This document shows, in pieces, positions 17,692-25,403 of a stretch of 64,000 nucleotides of DNA (its first letter is position 1; the number at the start of each line of letters is the position of its first letter). The notes below the pieces were generated by a model that had not been told where the DNA came from, made no database searches, and saw only the letters and a list, made by a program, of their open reading frames with translations. The position numbers and the translations under genes were made by a program. This DNA comes from Planomicrobium okeanokoites. Lineage in GTDB: Bacteria > Bacillota > Bacilli > Bacillales_A > Planococcaceae. The stretch covers positions 62,001-126,000 of the forward strand of contig NZ_QQRS01000004.1 of NCBI RefSeq assembly GCF_003428875.1. The letters run 5' to 3'.

Positions 17692-18656
17692 ACATTTTCA
17701 ACCTCCTCTTTTCGGAGAGCCGCTTTTACAAGATCCCGGTCACTGGCATAGGCCAATACCCTGCCATCATCCACTATCTGCAAATTGGCGTATCCGCTTG
17801 ATTCGAGTTTGGAAAATGCCTCATCAATTGTCGTTTCCAATGAAACCTGCAATGCGTCACCGATCGGTTCCATCCCAAAAACAGATAGAAATTCCTTCAG
17901 TTTGCGTTCGCCGAATGTACGCTGCCGATTAATGCGATCCAATCCGATAAAACTGCGCACAAAATCATTGGCCGGCTCATTGATCAATTCTTGGGGAGAA
18001 CCTGTCTGTTCAATTTTTCCATCGCGCATCACGACAACCATGTCGGCTATTTTCAGCGCTTCATCCATATCATGCGTGACAAATACGATTGTCTTTTGTA
18101 TTTCCTGCTGTAAATTACGCAAATCATCCTGCAATTGTTCACGGCTGATCGGATCCAGCGCAGAAAATGGTTCGTCCATCAGAATAATATTAGGATTTCC
18201 TGCCAATGCCCGGACAACCCCTACCCGCTGCTGCTGGCCACCGCTCAATTCCAGTGGATATCGCTCCTTATACACTTCCGGTTCCAATCCGACCAGCTTC
18301 AGCAGTTCTTCCACTCTTGCCGCCGTCTTTTCTTTGTCCCATTCCAGTAAACGCGGCACTAACGACACATTATCTTCTATTGTCATATGGGGAAATAGCC
18401 CGATGCGCTGGATGACATAACCGATCGACCTGCGCAGCTTCACTTCTTCAAGACCAGTAATCGACTCCTCATCAATAAAAATATCGCCCGCAGTCGGCGT
18501 TTCCAACTTATTGACCATTCGCATCAGCGTCGTTTTTCCGCAACCGCTCGGTCCGATGACGACCGTCAATTTGTGGGTCGGAAATACCACTGATACATCT
18601 TTCAAGGCTTCTGTCCCATCCGGGAACTTTTTTGTAACTTGTTCAAAACGGATCAT
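17688..18656 (-). CDS. Osmoprotectant ABC transporter ATP-binding protein with CBS-like C-terminus
   Basis: 322 residues. Walker A GPSGCGKTTLMRM, signature [15 protein letters not shown], Walker B NIILMDEPFSALDP and switch His in FVTHDMDEA are all intact. After about residue 240 there is roughly one CBS motif (SLETTIDEAFSKLESSGYANLQIVDDGRVLAYASDRDLV). OpuCA proteins have two, used to sense ionic strength. The open frame extends 44 codons upstream without a ribosome site, so ATG at 18656 after AAGGGG is used. First gene of the operon. Confidence 0.9.
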   Translation of the reverse strand: MIRFEQVTKKFPDGTEALKDVSVVFPTHKLTVVIGPSGCGKTTLMRMVNKLETPTAGDIFIDEESITGLEEVKLRRSIGYVIQRIGLFPHMTIEDNVSLVPRLLEWDKEKTAARVEELLKLVGLEPEVYKERYPLELSGGQQQRVGVVRALAGNPNIILMDEPFSALDPISREQLQDDLRNLQQEIQKTIVFVTHDMDEALKIADMVVVMRDGKIEQTGSPQELINEPANDFVRSFIGLDRINRQRTFGERKLKEFLSVFGMEPIGDALQVSLETTIDEAFSKLESSGYANLQIVDDGRVLAYASDRDLVKAALRKEEVENV

Positions 18657-18793
18657 AGCATCCGCCCCTTCCTGTAACTTTCCTACTATCTTTTCCATTA
18701 CCCTATTTGCTTTGACTGTAACCGTGCATTTTTCGGAAACCCGCCTTAATAACCAATAAACTCTACAGAGGGCGCAGGCACACCTCATAAAGA

Positions 18794-18826
18794 AAAAAGC
18801 GGCTGCATGAACGCAGCCGCTCTTTA
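18794..18826 (-). terminator. Second copy of the ABC-F gene terminator
   Basis: 33-bp hairpin sequence (stem AAAGCGGCTGC/GCAGCCGCTCTT) identical except for one base to 19068-19100. It lies 138 nt upstream of the osmoprotectant ATPase start. Confidence 0.75.
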
Positions 18827-18904
18827 AAGGCAGTCGAAAAACTATATCAACATTTTCAATTTATATCCACTTACTACCCAACTCCATTTTAAGAAGACAA
18901 ATAG

Positions 18905-19037
18905 CGATATGGAGCAAAACAGCGAAGACTCCCAGGTGACTAAGCGAAGTGCTGAGATCCACTCGGTCGAAGTGGAACGAGACCGAGTTAGCTCAGTGCA
19001 AGCCACCAGGAAAGCGGAGCTGTTTTGCGGAATATCG
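18905..19037 (+). repeat. Family B intergenic element, copy B1
   Basis: About 133 bp bounded by imperfect terminal inverted repeats: CGATATGGAGCAAAACAGC at left and the complement of CGATATTCCGCAAAACAGC at right. The middle holds a further hairpin (ACTCGGTC at 18961 with GACCGAGT at 18981). It occupies the gap between the ABC-F terminator and the next operon, flanked by duplicated terminator copies. No coding potential recognised. Confidence 0.75.
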
Positions 19038-19067
19038 GATTCCTAGTTTTCTTTCCCAACAATCCGT

Positions 19068-19100
19068 AAAAAGCGGCTGCATGAAAGCAGCCGCTCTTTA
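19068..19100 (-). terminator. Terminator of the ABC-F gene
   Basis: Hairpin with stem GCGGCTGC/GCAGCCGC, T-rich leftward, starting 3 nt beyond the ABC-F stop codon. Near-identical copy at 18794-18826. Confidence 0.85.
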
Positions 19101-19102
19101 CA

Positions 19103-20743
19103 CTAATGATTATTTTTTCCGATCATCTTAATGGAAGCAGTCAATTCATTAAATCGCCGGTCCAATCCTTCATACTCCTTGTTCACTGGTGTCATGAAGC
19201 TCAATTTCCCCAATACTTCCTGCCTTTCCCTCTCCAGCTGCATCAAATCCAGCCGCTCCGCAGCACTCTCCCGATCCATCCACTCTGAATAGCCGCCTTC
19301 ATATTTAGACAATGTGCCTCTTTCGAAAACAAGTAATTTATCGCTCAGCTTTTCCATGAAATAGCGGTCATGGGTAGCAATCAGCATAGTCCCCCCAAAA
19401 AAGCTGAGCGCACGCTCCAATTCTTCCCTGGAAGGTAAATCCAAATGGTTCGTAGGTTCGTCCAGCAGCAATACATTACACTCCGACAACATAAATTCCA
19501 TCAGCTTCAGCCTGACGCGTTCGCCCATGCTCATATTCAGAATCGGCTGGTCCCAATGCACTTTTTCGAAACCCAGATGATCCATCAAATTGCGGATCTT
19601 GCCTGTTTCTTCATAACTCGGAGCCCAAAACAGCTCAGAAGGCGTTTTTTCTTCCGGCAAGTCAAAAACATCCTGGCTTAAATAGCCGATTTTCATGCCT
19701 TTGCTCAACCAGACCTCCCCGTCGTGTCCACCACTGCCGAGCATCATTTGAAGGAGGGTCGTTTTCCCGCTGCCATTAGCGCCAAGCAAGCCGACCCGTT
19801 CACCATGCTGTATGGTGAATGTTGCCCGGTCGAACAGCAGTCTGTCTCCATAGCTTTTGCATACATTTTTCAAGGCGATGACTCTGCGTCCTTTCTTCGC
19901 AGCATCATTTATATCAAATGAAATTTGCAATTCGTCCTTCGGCTCAGACACCTGCTCCTGGTCCAGTTCCGCCTGAAGACGCTGTCGTTTGCTGCGGATT
20001 TGAACATCTTTTTTCTTCGCTTTCATTCGGAAATATTCTTTTGCCCCATCTTTTTTCGTTGATTCGGCATGCGCTTTGTCAGACCATGATTGTAATTGAG
20101 CAATCTGGTTTTCCACCTGCGCAATTTTCGCCTGTTGTTTATCGTATTTGCGTTTCTGCGTATGCCGCTGGTGCGCTCTTTCCACTCTGGATGCAGAATA
20201 ATTCCCTTCATACTCAATCAAAACCGCGTCTTCTATTTCCCAGACATGCGTTGCTACCCGGTCGATAAAATGGCGGTCATGTGAAACAAAAATCACTGTT
20301 CCTTCCATTTCTTTAATGCTGTCCGCCAGGGTTTCCAGACTTTCTGCATCCAAATGATTGGTCGGTTCATCCAGCAGATATATATCTCCACTCTGCGCCA
20401 AAGCATTCGCGAGCCTCAGCTTCATAGTTTCCCCGCCACTCAGTTTATGCCGTTCGGCAGGAACACGCCACTTCCTTTCCATCGCCCTTGTTTCCGCATC
20501 CAAATTTGCCTTCTCGACATCTCTGACCTCTTGCTCCATATAAACAATTTCAGGGTCACTTCCCAGCCAATGGACTCCTTGCGCACCTCGCGCTATCGCT
20601 TCAAGAACACTGGTCTTTCCTGAACCGTTTGCTCCGATCACAGCAATTCTTGATTGCTCATGGATAACGGCTTTAGCTTCTTCTACAATCACTCGATCCA
20701 TATAACGGATGGTCAATTTGTTTAATTTGCCTACGATGGCCAT
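19103..20743 (-). CDS. ABC-F protein, antibiotic-resistance (Vga/VmlR-like) type
   Basis: 546 residues, two ABC domains and no membrane spans. Walker A sites GANGSGKTSV (about 36) and GANGSGKTTL (about 320), two signature motifs LSGGE and MSMGE, and two Walker B LLDEPTNHLD are present. An arginine/lysine-rich interdomain linker runs between the domains. These proteins bind the ribosomal E site, and resistance-type members displace antibiotics from the peptidyl-transferase centre. The length equals Bacillus VmlR and the gene has an attenuator leader, as known antibiotic-inducible members do. The open frame extends 27 codons upstream into the attenuator, so ATG at 20743 after AAAGGGAGAG is used. 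Drug spectrum cannot be told. Confidence 0.87.
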   Translation of the reverse strand: MAIVGKLNKLTIRYMDRVIVEEAKAVIHEQSRIAVIGANGSGKTSVLEAIARGAQGVHWLGSDPEIVYMEQEVRDVEKANLDAETRAMERKWRVPAERHKLSGGETMKLRLANALAQSGDIYLLDEPTNHLDAESLETLADSIKEMEGTVIFVSHDRHFIDRVATHVWEIEDAVLIEYEGNYSASRVERAHQRHTQKRKYDKQQAKIAQVENQIAQLQSWSDKAHAESTKKDGAKEYFRMKAKKKDVQIRSKRQRLQAELDQEQVSEPKDELQISFDINDAAKKGRRVIALKNVCKSYGDRLLFDRATFTIQHGERVGLLGANGSGKTTLLQMMLGSGGHDGEVWLSKGMKIGYLSQDVFDLPEEKTPSELFWAPSYEETGKIRNLMDHLGFEKVHWDQPILNMSMGERVRLKLMEFMLSECNVLLLDEPTNHLDLPSREELERALSFFGGTMLIATHDRYFMEKLSDKLLVFERGTLSKYEGGYSEWMDRESAAERLDLMQLERERQEVLGKLSFMTPVNKEYEGLDRRFNELTASIKMIGKNNH

Positions 20744-20773
20744 ATCAATCTCTCCCTTTTCGGAGAAATAAAA

Positions 20774-20922
20774 AATTCCTCCGATTGATTTTCGGAAGAA
20801 TTCGGCAACCCAAATAAACTGCATTAATTCGGATTAAATAAAAATTGGGCAGACGAATCCTATTTCTTTCAAGCTGAAAAAACTTCAGTTGCTCAGAAAA
20901 AGGATTTTATTTCATCGTCCAC
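20774..20922 (-). promoter_or_regulatory. Leader with short ORF and transcription attenuator of the ABC-F gene
   Basis: An intrinsic terminator (stem 20774-20784/20792-20802, one wobble pair, then TTTTTTATTT) stands 31 nt before the ABC-F start codon. Upstream is a GAGGTGA site (20926-20932) with either a two-codon ORF (ATG AAA TAA, from 20915) or a nine-codon ORF starting GTG at 20922. The nine-codon ORF has worse spacing. A second long hairpin covers about 20862-20912. The layout matches ribosome-stalling attenuators of antibiotic-induced ABC-F genes. Confidence 0.7.
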
Positions 20923-20981
20923 CCGTCACCTCGTTTTCATTGATATTGATATTTTACCACTATTCAGAATAATTGCCACCC

Positions 20982-21821
20982 CTATTTAAACCGCAAGTGG
21001 ACCGGGTTGGCAATTTGTTCGTAGCCGATTTCACTGTAGATCTTATTGGATGTCGGATTTTTCAAGTCTGTGTACAGCATGACGAAGTCGAATTCCAGCA
21101 GCAATTCTTCCGTCACTTCTGCCACCAGTGTCCGTGCATACCCCTTTTTTCTGTATTTTTGTGGTGTAAACACAAACCCCACTGAGATTCCGTGCTTCGA
21201 AGGCCGTGATTTCTTCATGCAGGAAACCACTTCCCCTCGGACTTCCCATACATAAATTTCTTTGTCATCCAGAAACTGCTCGATTTTCGCCGCCGCTTCT
21301 TTATGGCTCGACGAACCAATGCCCGTGTCCTTTTCAAATAACAGATACCATTCTTCCAATAGATCAGCATCGCGTTTATTGGCGACCCGCCAAGTGCCGG
21401 GACTTTTTTCGAGACCTTTTGTCACCGCATCAATGCGGTACAGCCCTTCATCCATCTGCAGTTCAACGGCAACTCCTGTTTCAGCTGCCCACGCTTCCGC
21501 AAATTTCTGCGCCGCAGCCTTATCGCCGATCACTCCCGGAATATCCGCATTTTCTTTTTTCAGCTGTCTCGCAAGCGCCGCCGCTAACTCCGGCATTTCA
21601 TTCAAAATGATCAATTGCAGCGGGTGCGGCGGTGTCATCATCACTGCTGCCAGCACCTGAGCGCCTTCGGTTGCCAGACCCAGGAAATATTCCTCGTATC
21701 TGCCGTTTCTTATCTGGCTGAGTATCCCAAGGAACAGGCTGTTCCTGTCTTCACCTTTATACAGCAGACTTTCAATCTGTTCACTGAAAGCCATTGGATC
21801 TTCGTATCTTTTCCAGTCCAT
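20982..21821 (-). CDS. GNAT family N-acetyltransferase
   Basis: 279 residues. The C-terminal half is a GNAT domain with GISVGFVFTPQKYRKKGYARTLVAEVTEEL (acetyl-CoA loop Q-x-x-R-K-K-G-Y-A) and the terminal NKIYSEIGYEQI motif. The N-terminal half (MDWKRYEDPMAFSEQIESLL onward) resembles degenerate GNAT-like domains in tandem acetyltransferases. Substrate unknown. Convergently spaced from neither side; it precedes the ABC-F leader on the same strand. Confidence 0.85.
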   Translation of the reverse strand: MDWKRYEDPMAFSEQIESLLYKGEDRNSLFLGILSQIRNGRYEEYFLGLATEGAQVLAAVMMTPPHPLQLIILNEMPELAAALARQLKKENADIPGVIGDKAAAQKFAEAWAAETGVAVELQMDEGLYRIDAVTKGLEKSPGTWRVANKRDADLLEEWYLLFEKDTGIGSSSHKEAAAKIEQFLDDKEIYVWEVRGEVVSCMKKSRPSKHGISVGFVFTPQKYRKKGYARTLVAEVTEELLLEFDFVMLYTDLKNPTSNKIYSEIGYEQIANPVHLRFK

Positions 21822-21915
21822 AAATCCACACTCTTTTCTTATTAATTCATTTGTTAAGTATTGGCTATCGCCTTAATTTTTCCTGCCGGTTTCCGGAAAA
21901 AAATAAAAAATAGCC

Positions 21916-21939
21916 GCCGGCAGCTTATAGACTGCCGGC
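21916..21939 (-). terminator. Terminator of niaP
   Basis: 8-bp GC-rich stem GCCGGCAG/CTGCCGGC (extended by GCC pairs) followed leftward by a long T-rich run. Confidence 0.85.
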
Positions 21940-21954
21940 AGCCGTTCAGAAATT

Positions 21955-23184
21955 TCATTCCAATTCTTTCTGCTTGGTTTCAGTGCCGAGAAAAGCCACC
22001 GCCAATGCCGCAATAATGATGGCAGTGCAGAATATCGCAAATATTACATTAACACCGATTCCTGCAGTCAGCATGAATCCGACGAGGAGCGGTCCAAAGA
22101 TACCGCCGATACGACCGAACGAAGCGGCCATACCCGTACCCGTTCCTCTTATGACTGTAGGATATTGTTCCGGTGAATAGGCATACAACGCTCCCCATGC
22201 TCCGAGATTGAAGAAGGACAGGAAGGCGCCCGCTGTAATCAGCATCGCAAGCGACTCCGCGTTGCCGAATGCAAGCGCACTTGCCGCTGTACCCAGCAAA
22301 TAAGTGACGAGCACAAATTTACGGCCGATTTTTTCAATAAGCCAGGCTGCCGTGAAATATCCCGGGAGCTGTGCCAATGTCATAATCAGGACGTACTGAA
22401 AACTCTTGATCAACGTAAAGCCTTTCAACACCATGACACTTGGCAGCCACAGGAACATTCCGTAATAGGAAAATACGACCATGAACCATACAATCCAAAG
22501 CATCAATGTGGCTTTGACATATTTCTTCGACCAGACATCTTTGATATTCACCGAAATTGAGCGAAGCACATTTTTCTTCGCCGTAAATTGCGGAGAATCA
22601 GGAAGATTGATCCGGAGGTAGAGCGCATAAAGAGCCGGCAATGCCGTGATCAATAATGCGATTCGCCAGCCATATTCTGAGGCAGGTATAACAAAATAAG
22701 AAATGATTGCCGCAAGCAGCCAGCCGGCCGCCCAAAAACTTTCCAACAGAACGACGACACGCCCGCGCTCTTTTGCAGGAACACTTTCCGACACTAATGT
22801 CGAAGCCACCGGCAATTCACCGCCGAGTCCCATGCCAACAAAGAAGCGCAAGATCATAAACGCTGCCAAAGTCGTTGTAAAAGCGGAAATGCCGCTTGCC
22901 AACGAGAACAACAGCAACGTGATGATGAATATTTTCTTTCTTCCCACACGGTCCGCATAAATTCCGAAGACGAACGCACCTACAGCCATTCCGATGGAAT
23001 TAATGCTGCCGATCCAGCCCATCTGATCAGTAGACAGATTCCAATCCTGCTGGAGAGCTGCGATGATGAAAGACAGAATCCCTACATCCATGGCATCGAA
23101 CAGCCAGCCGAGCCCAGCTACCCATAATAATTTGTTGCGCGAAATCGGCGCAGTACTTTTTTCATTGCTTGTAATTGCAGACAT
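21955..23184 (-). CDS. niaP: MFS transporter, probable niacin permease
   Basis: 409 residues, 12 membrane spans. MFS motif GIYADRVGRKK between TM2 and TM3, and the start LLWVAGLGWLFDAMDVGILSFIIAAL and PDSPQF loop closely resemble Bacillus YceI/NiaP. It imports nicotinate for NAD synthesis. Upstream in-frame ATGs abut the AAGGAG site, so ATG at 23184 (7 nt spacing) is used. The palindrome overlapping its transcription start fits NiaR control and supports the assignment. Confidence 0.82.
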   Translation of the reverse strand: MSAITSNEKSTAPISRNKLLWVAGLGWLFDAMDVGILSFIIAALQQDWNLSTDQMGWIGSINSIGMAVGAFVFGIYADRVGRKKIFIITLLLFSLASGISAFTTTLAAFMILRFFVGMGLGGELPVASTLVSESVPAKERGRVVVLLESFWAAGWLLAAIISYFVIPASEYGWRIALLITALPALYALYLRINLPDSPQFTAKKNVLRSISVNIKDVWSKKYVKATLMLWIVWFMVVFSYYGMFLWLPSVMVLKGFTLIKSFQYVLIMTLAQLPGYFTAAWLIEKIGRKFVLVTYLLGTAASALAFGNAESLAMLITAGAFLSFFNLGAWGALYAYSPEQYPTVIRGTGTGMAASFGRIGGIFGPLLVGFMLTAGIGVNVIFAIFCTAIIIAALAVAFLGTETKQKELE

Positions 23185-23214
23185 TTGCATTCTCCTTGTC
23201 ATAAGCATTCACTT

Positions 23215-23263
23215 AGGTGTCTTTACACCTTATTACTATAACCGTAAGGAGAAAATGACACAA
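23215..23263 (-). promoter_or_regulatory. niaP promoter with candidate NiaR operator
   Basis: -35 TTGTGT (23258-23263), 17-bp spacer, -10 TATAGT (23235-23240). Directly downstream, AGGTGT-CTTT-ACACCT (23215-23230) is a perfect inverted repeat resembling NiaR (YrxA) sites of NAD-related genes. Identity of the regulator is inferred from memory of that motif. Confidence 0.6.
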
Positions 23264-23299
23264 GTTTACATTTCTCTTCATCTCCACATAAATAAAAAA

Positions 23300-23334
23300 A
23301 CGCTTCCGCGCTCCAGAAAAGGAGACGGAAGCGT
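23300..23334 (-). terminator. Terminator of the ZIP transporter gene
   Basis: Stem ACGCTTCCG/CGGAAGCGT extended by CTCC/GGAG, followed leftward by TTTTTTTATT. Confidence 0.85.
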
Positions 23335-23343
23335 CCAGATTTG

Positions 23344-24153
23344 TCAAACCAATAACACAAGACTCACAGCCATCACGGCCATACCGGCCACCAGGCCATA
23401 AATCGACAGGTGAGCTTCATCATACCGTTTCGCCGCCGGCAATAATTCATCCAAAGAGATGAAAACCATAATACCGGCCACCGAGGCAAAAACGATACCG
23501 AAAAGGGTGTCACTCAAAAACGGCATCAGGAACAGCCAGGCTGCAATTGCGCCAACCGGCTCCGAAATCCCGGATAGCACACTATATAACAATGCCTTCT
23601 TCCGGCTGCCGGAAGCATAATAAATCGGCACAGAAACCGCAATACCTTCCGGAATATTGTGGATGGCTACAGCGATGGCTATCGCAATGCCAAGCGCCGG
23701 ATCCTGGATGGCAGACATGAATGTCGCGATTCCTTCCGGAAAATTGTGGATGCCGATGGCAAGAGCCGTAAAGACCCCCATTTTACGGAGTCTGGCATAT
23801 TCGTCATTGCTCGGCCCTGTATCCATATCTTCCACCGTTTTAACTTCGTGCGGATTCCCAAGCTGCGGCAGGAGCCGGTCCAGCAGGGCCATGAAGACCA
23901 TCCCGCCGAAAAAACCAGCCAGCGTCAACCAATAACCAGTCGCTTCACCATGCGCCCCTGTTAAGGAATCTTTTGCTTTAAAGAAAATTTCAATCATCGA
24001 TACATATATCATTACACCCGCTGAAAAACCCAACGAAACGGATAAAAATTTTGTGTTGGTCCGCGATGCAAAAAACGCCAGCAAACTGCCGATACCGGTA
24101 GCCAAACCGGCAAAAAGCGTAAGCCCCAAAGCAAATAAGACCGTATTGTCCAT
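23344..24153 (-). CDS. zupT: ZIP family divalent metal transporter, ZupT-like
   Basis: 269 residues, eight membrane spans. TM4 has HNFPEG (IGIHNFPEGIATFMSA) and TM5 has HNIPEG (VAIHNIPEGIAVSVP), the binuclear metal site of ZupT/GufA-type importers, normally zinc with broad specificity. A cytoplasmic loop around residues 100-120 is acidic. Start ATG after GGAAG. No Zur-like site recognised upstream. Confidence 0.92.
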   Translation of the reverse strand: MDNTVLFALGLTLFAGLATGIGSLLAFFASRTNTKFLSVSLGFSAGVMIYVSMIEIFFKAKDSLTGAHGEATGYWLTLAGFFGGMVFMALLDRLLPQLGNPHEVKTVEDMDTGPSNDEYARLRKMGVFTALAIGIHNFPEGIATFMSAIQDPALGIAIAIAVAIHNIPEGIAVSVPIYYASGSRKKALLYSVLSGISEPVGAIAAWLFLMPFLSDTLFGIVFASVAGIMVFISLDELLPAAKRYDEAHLSIYGLVAGMAVMAVSLVLLV

Positions 24154-24254
24154 ATTCCATGACTTCCTTCCACTTCTGCTGAATATGGTTATTGTACGCC
24201 TAAAGTTTCCTTAGTGCAACATTTTTTAACAAAGAAAGATATTCGACTATTCCT

Positions 24255-24899
24255 TCATCTTTTCAACTTAAGAATTTCACCCAGTTTCCGCCAATCGTCT
24301 TCTTTTAAATAGCGTACAGGCGGATTATAAAAAACGCTGGCCGGATGGAAAGTGGGGAAAATGTGGTAATTCTCCATCGTTTCCTTGAAAGCCCCTTTTT
24401 CTTCATCCCACCTTAAGATTGGCGTTTCCAAAAGCACGCCATGCAATTCTGTCACTTTTGCCTGAGAGCCGATCAGGCGTTGCAGGCCGACATTGCCCAA
24501 AGTCACGATCAATGGCGGCTGGATATCGCTTATTTCCGTATCGAGAATCGGCGCATGGGCGATAATCTCTTTCTTCGTCGGTGCACGATTGTATTTTCTT
24601 TCTATAGTTTCCCCGTTCCGCTTTTTCTTCGTTCCCCATTTATAGGGCCGGCTTCTTACAGCACTTGTTATATAGACATCATCCCGGCTCAGGCCGACAC
24701 TCGATAAAGACTCCATCAATTCTTTTCCTGCTCTGCCTGTAAAAGGGATGCCGGTTTCCAGCTCATTTTCACCAGGAGCTTCCCCTACAAGCATGACCGC
24801 CGGCTTCAAGGGGCCACTGCCTCTGACAAACCCTTCCACTGGAAAGCCTTCTATTCGCTTCACTCCCAGAGCGACAAGTTCTTCACTGATTTTATACAT
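24255..24899 (-). CDS. Uracil-DNA glycosylase superfamily protein lacking cysteines
   Basis: 214 residues. Motif A VMLVGEAPGENELETGIPFTGRAGKEL and the C-terminal FPTFHPASVFYNP (HPA motif) belong to family 4-type uracil-DNA glycosylases, which remove uracil from DNA. Classical family 4 enzymes hold a 4Fe-4S cluster through four cysteines, but this protein has no cysteine at all. ATG at 24899 follows GAGGTGA. An N-terminal segment typical of the family before motif A is present (VALGVKRIEGFPVEGFVRGSG). Activity is likely but unproven. Confidence 0.82.
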   Translation of the reverse strand: MYKISEELVALGVKRIEGFPVEGFVRGSGPLKPAVMLVGEAPGENELETGIPFTGRAGKELMESLSSVGLSRDDVYITSAVRSRPYKWGTKKKRNGETIERKYNRAPTKKEIIAHAPILDTEISDIQPPLIVTLGNVGLQRLIGSQAKVTELHGVLLETPILRWDEEKGAFKETMENYHIFPTFHPASVFYNPPVRYLKEDDWRKLGEILKLKR

Positions 24900-24935
24900 A
24901 AGAATCACCTCAATTTCATTTTATCATATCCATTA

Positions 24936-25014
24936 TGTTAACTTTCCTAACATTAATTTAAATTAAAACTTGATTTATCAGAAATATTTATATAATATGT
25001 TAAGAAACCTAACA
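24936..25014 (+). promoter_or_regulatory. Two TnrA/GlnR boxes and promoter of PII-amt operon
   Basis: Two perfect TGTNA-N7-TNACA sites: TGTTA..TAACA at 24936-24952 and again at 24998-25014. A -10 TATAAT sits at 24991-24996 between them. The upstream site is placed for TnrA activation and the downstream one, over the start point, for GlnR repression, as in Bacillus nitrogen genes. Confidence 0.88.
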
Positions 25015-25049
25015 TTAGTTAGAAGATTATGAAAAAGGAGGAGAAGAAT

Positions 25050-25391
25050 ATGAAGAAAATCGAGACAATTATTCGACCGACCGTCTTTGAAAGTGTTCGG
25101 CAAGCTTTGGCTCTTGAAGGTATTGATGGCCTGACCGTCACTGAAATTGCCGGCATCGGCAAACAGGAAGGGCGCATCGGCATGTTTCGCGGAAATCCTT
25201 ATAAAATGGAATTTTCACCAAAGCTGAAACTGGAAATGGTGGTGGAAGATGCTAAAGTCGAAGCCATTATTGAAGCGATACTTGAATATGCAGGCACAGG
25301 CGAAGTCGGTGACGGAAAGATATTCATCTACCCAGTGGAGGAAGCGATCAGAATACGAACGAAAGAACGCGGCAGAGTCGCGATCGGATAA
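25050..25391 (+). CDS. PII nitrogen regulatory protein (GlnB/GlnK/NrgB type)
   Basis: 113 residues. Trimeric signal protein that binds ATP/ADP and 2-oxoglutarate and gates the ammonium channel. N-terminus MKKIETIIRP, T-loop region GKQEGRIGMFRGNPYKMEF with the tip Tyr kept, and the C-terminal signature GDGKIFIYPVEEAIRIRTKERG are all present. A run of AAGGAGGAGAAG upstream sets the ATG at 25050. Followed after 12 nt by the ammonium transporter, the reverse of the Bacillus nrgAB order. Confidence 0.95.
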   Translation: MKKIETIIRPTVFESVRQALALEGIDGLTVTEIAGIGKQEGRIGMFRGNPYKMEFSPKLKLEMVVEDAKVEAIIEAILEYAGTGEVGDGKIFIYPVEEAIRIRTKERGRVAIG

Positions 25392-25403
25392 GGAGGAGAT
25401 TGG

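Noticed and set aside
18905-19037. Insertion sequence at B1
   Set aside because: Terminal inverted repeats exist but the element is only about 133 bp with no transposase frame; kept as a repeat.
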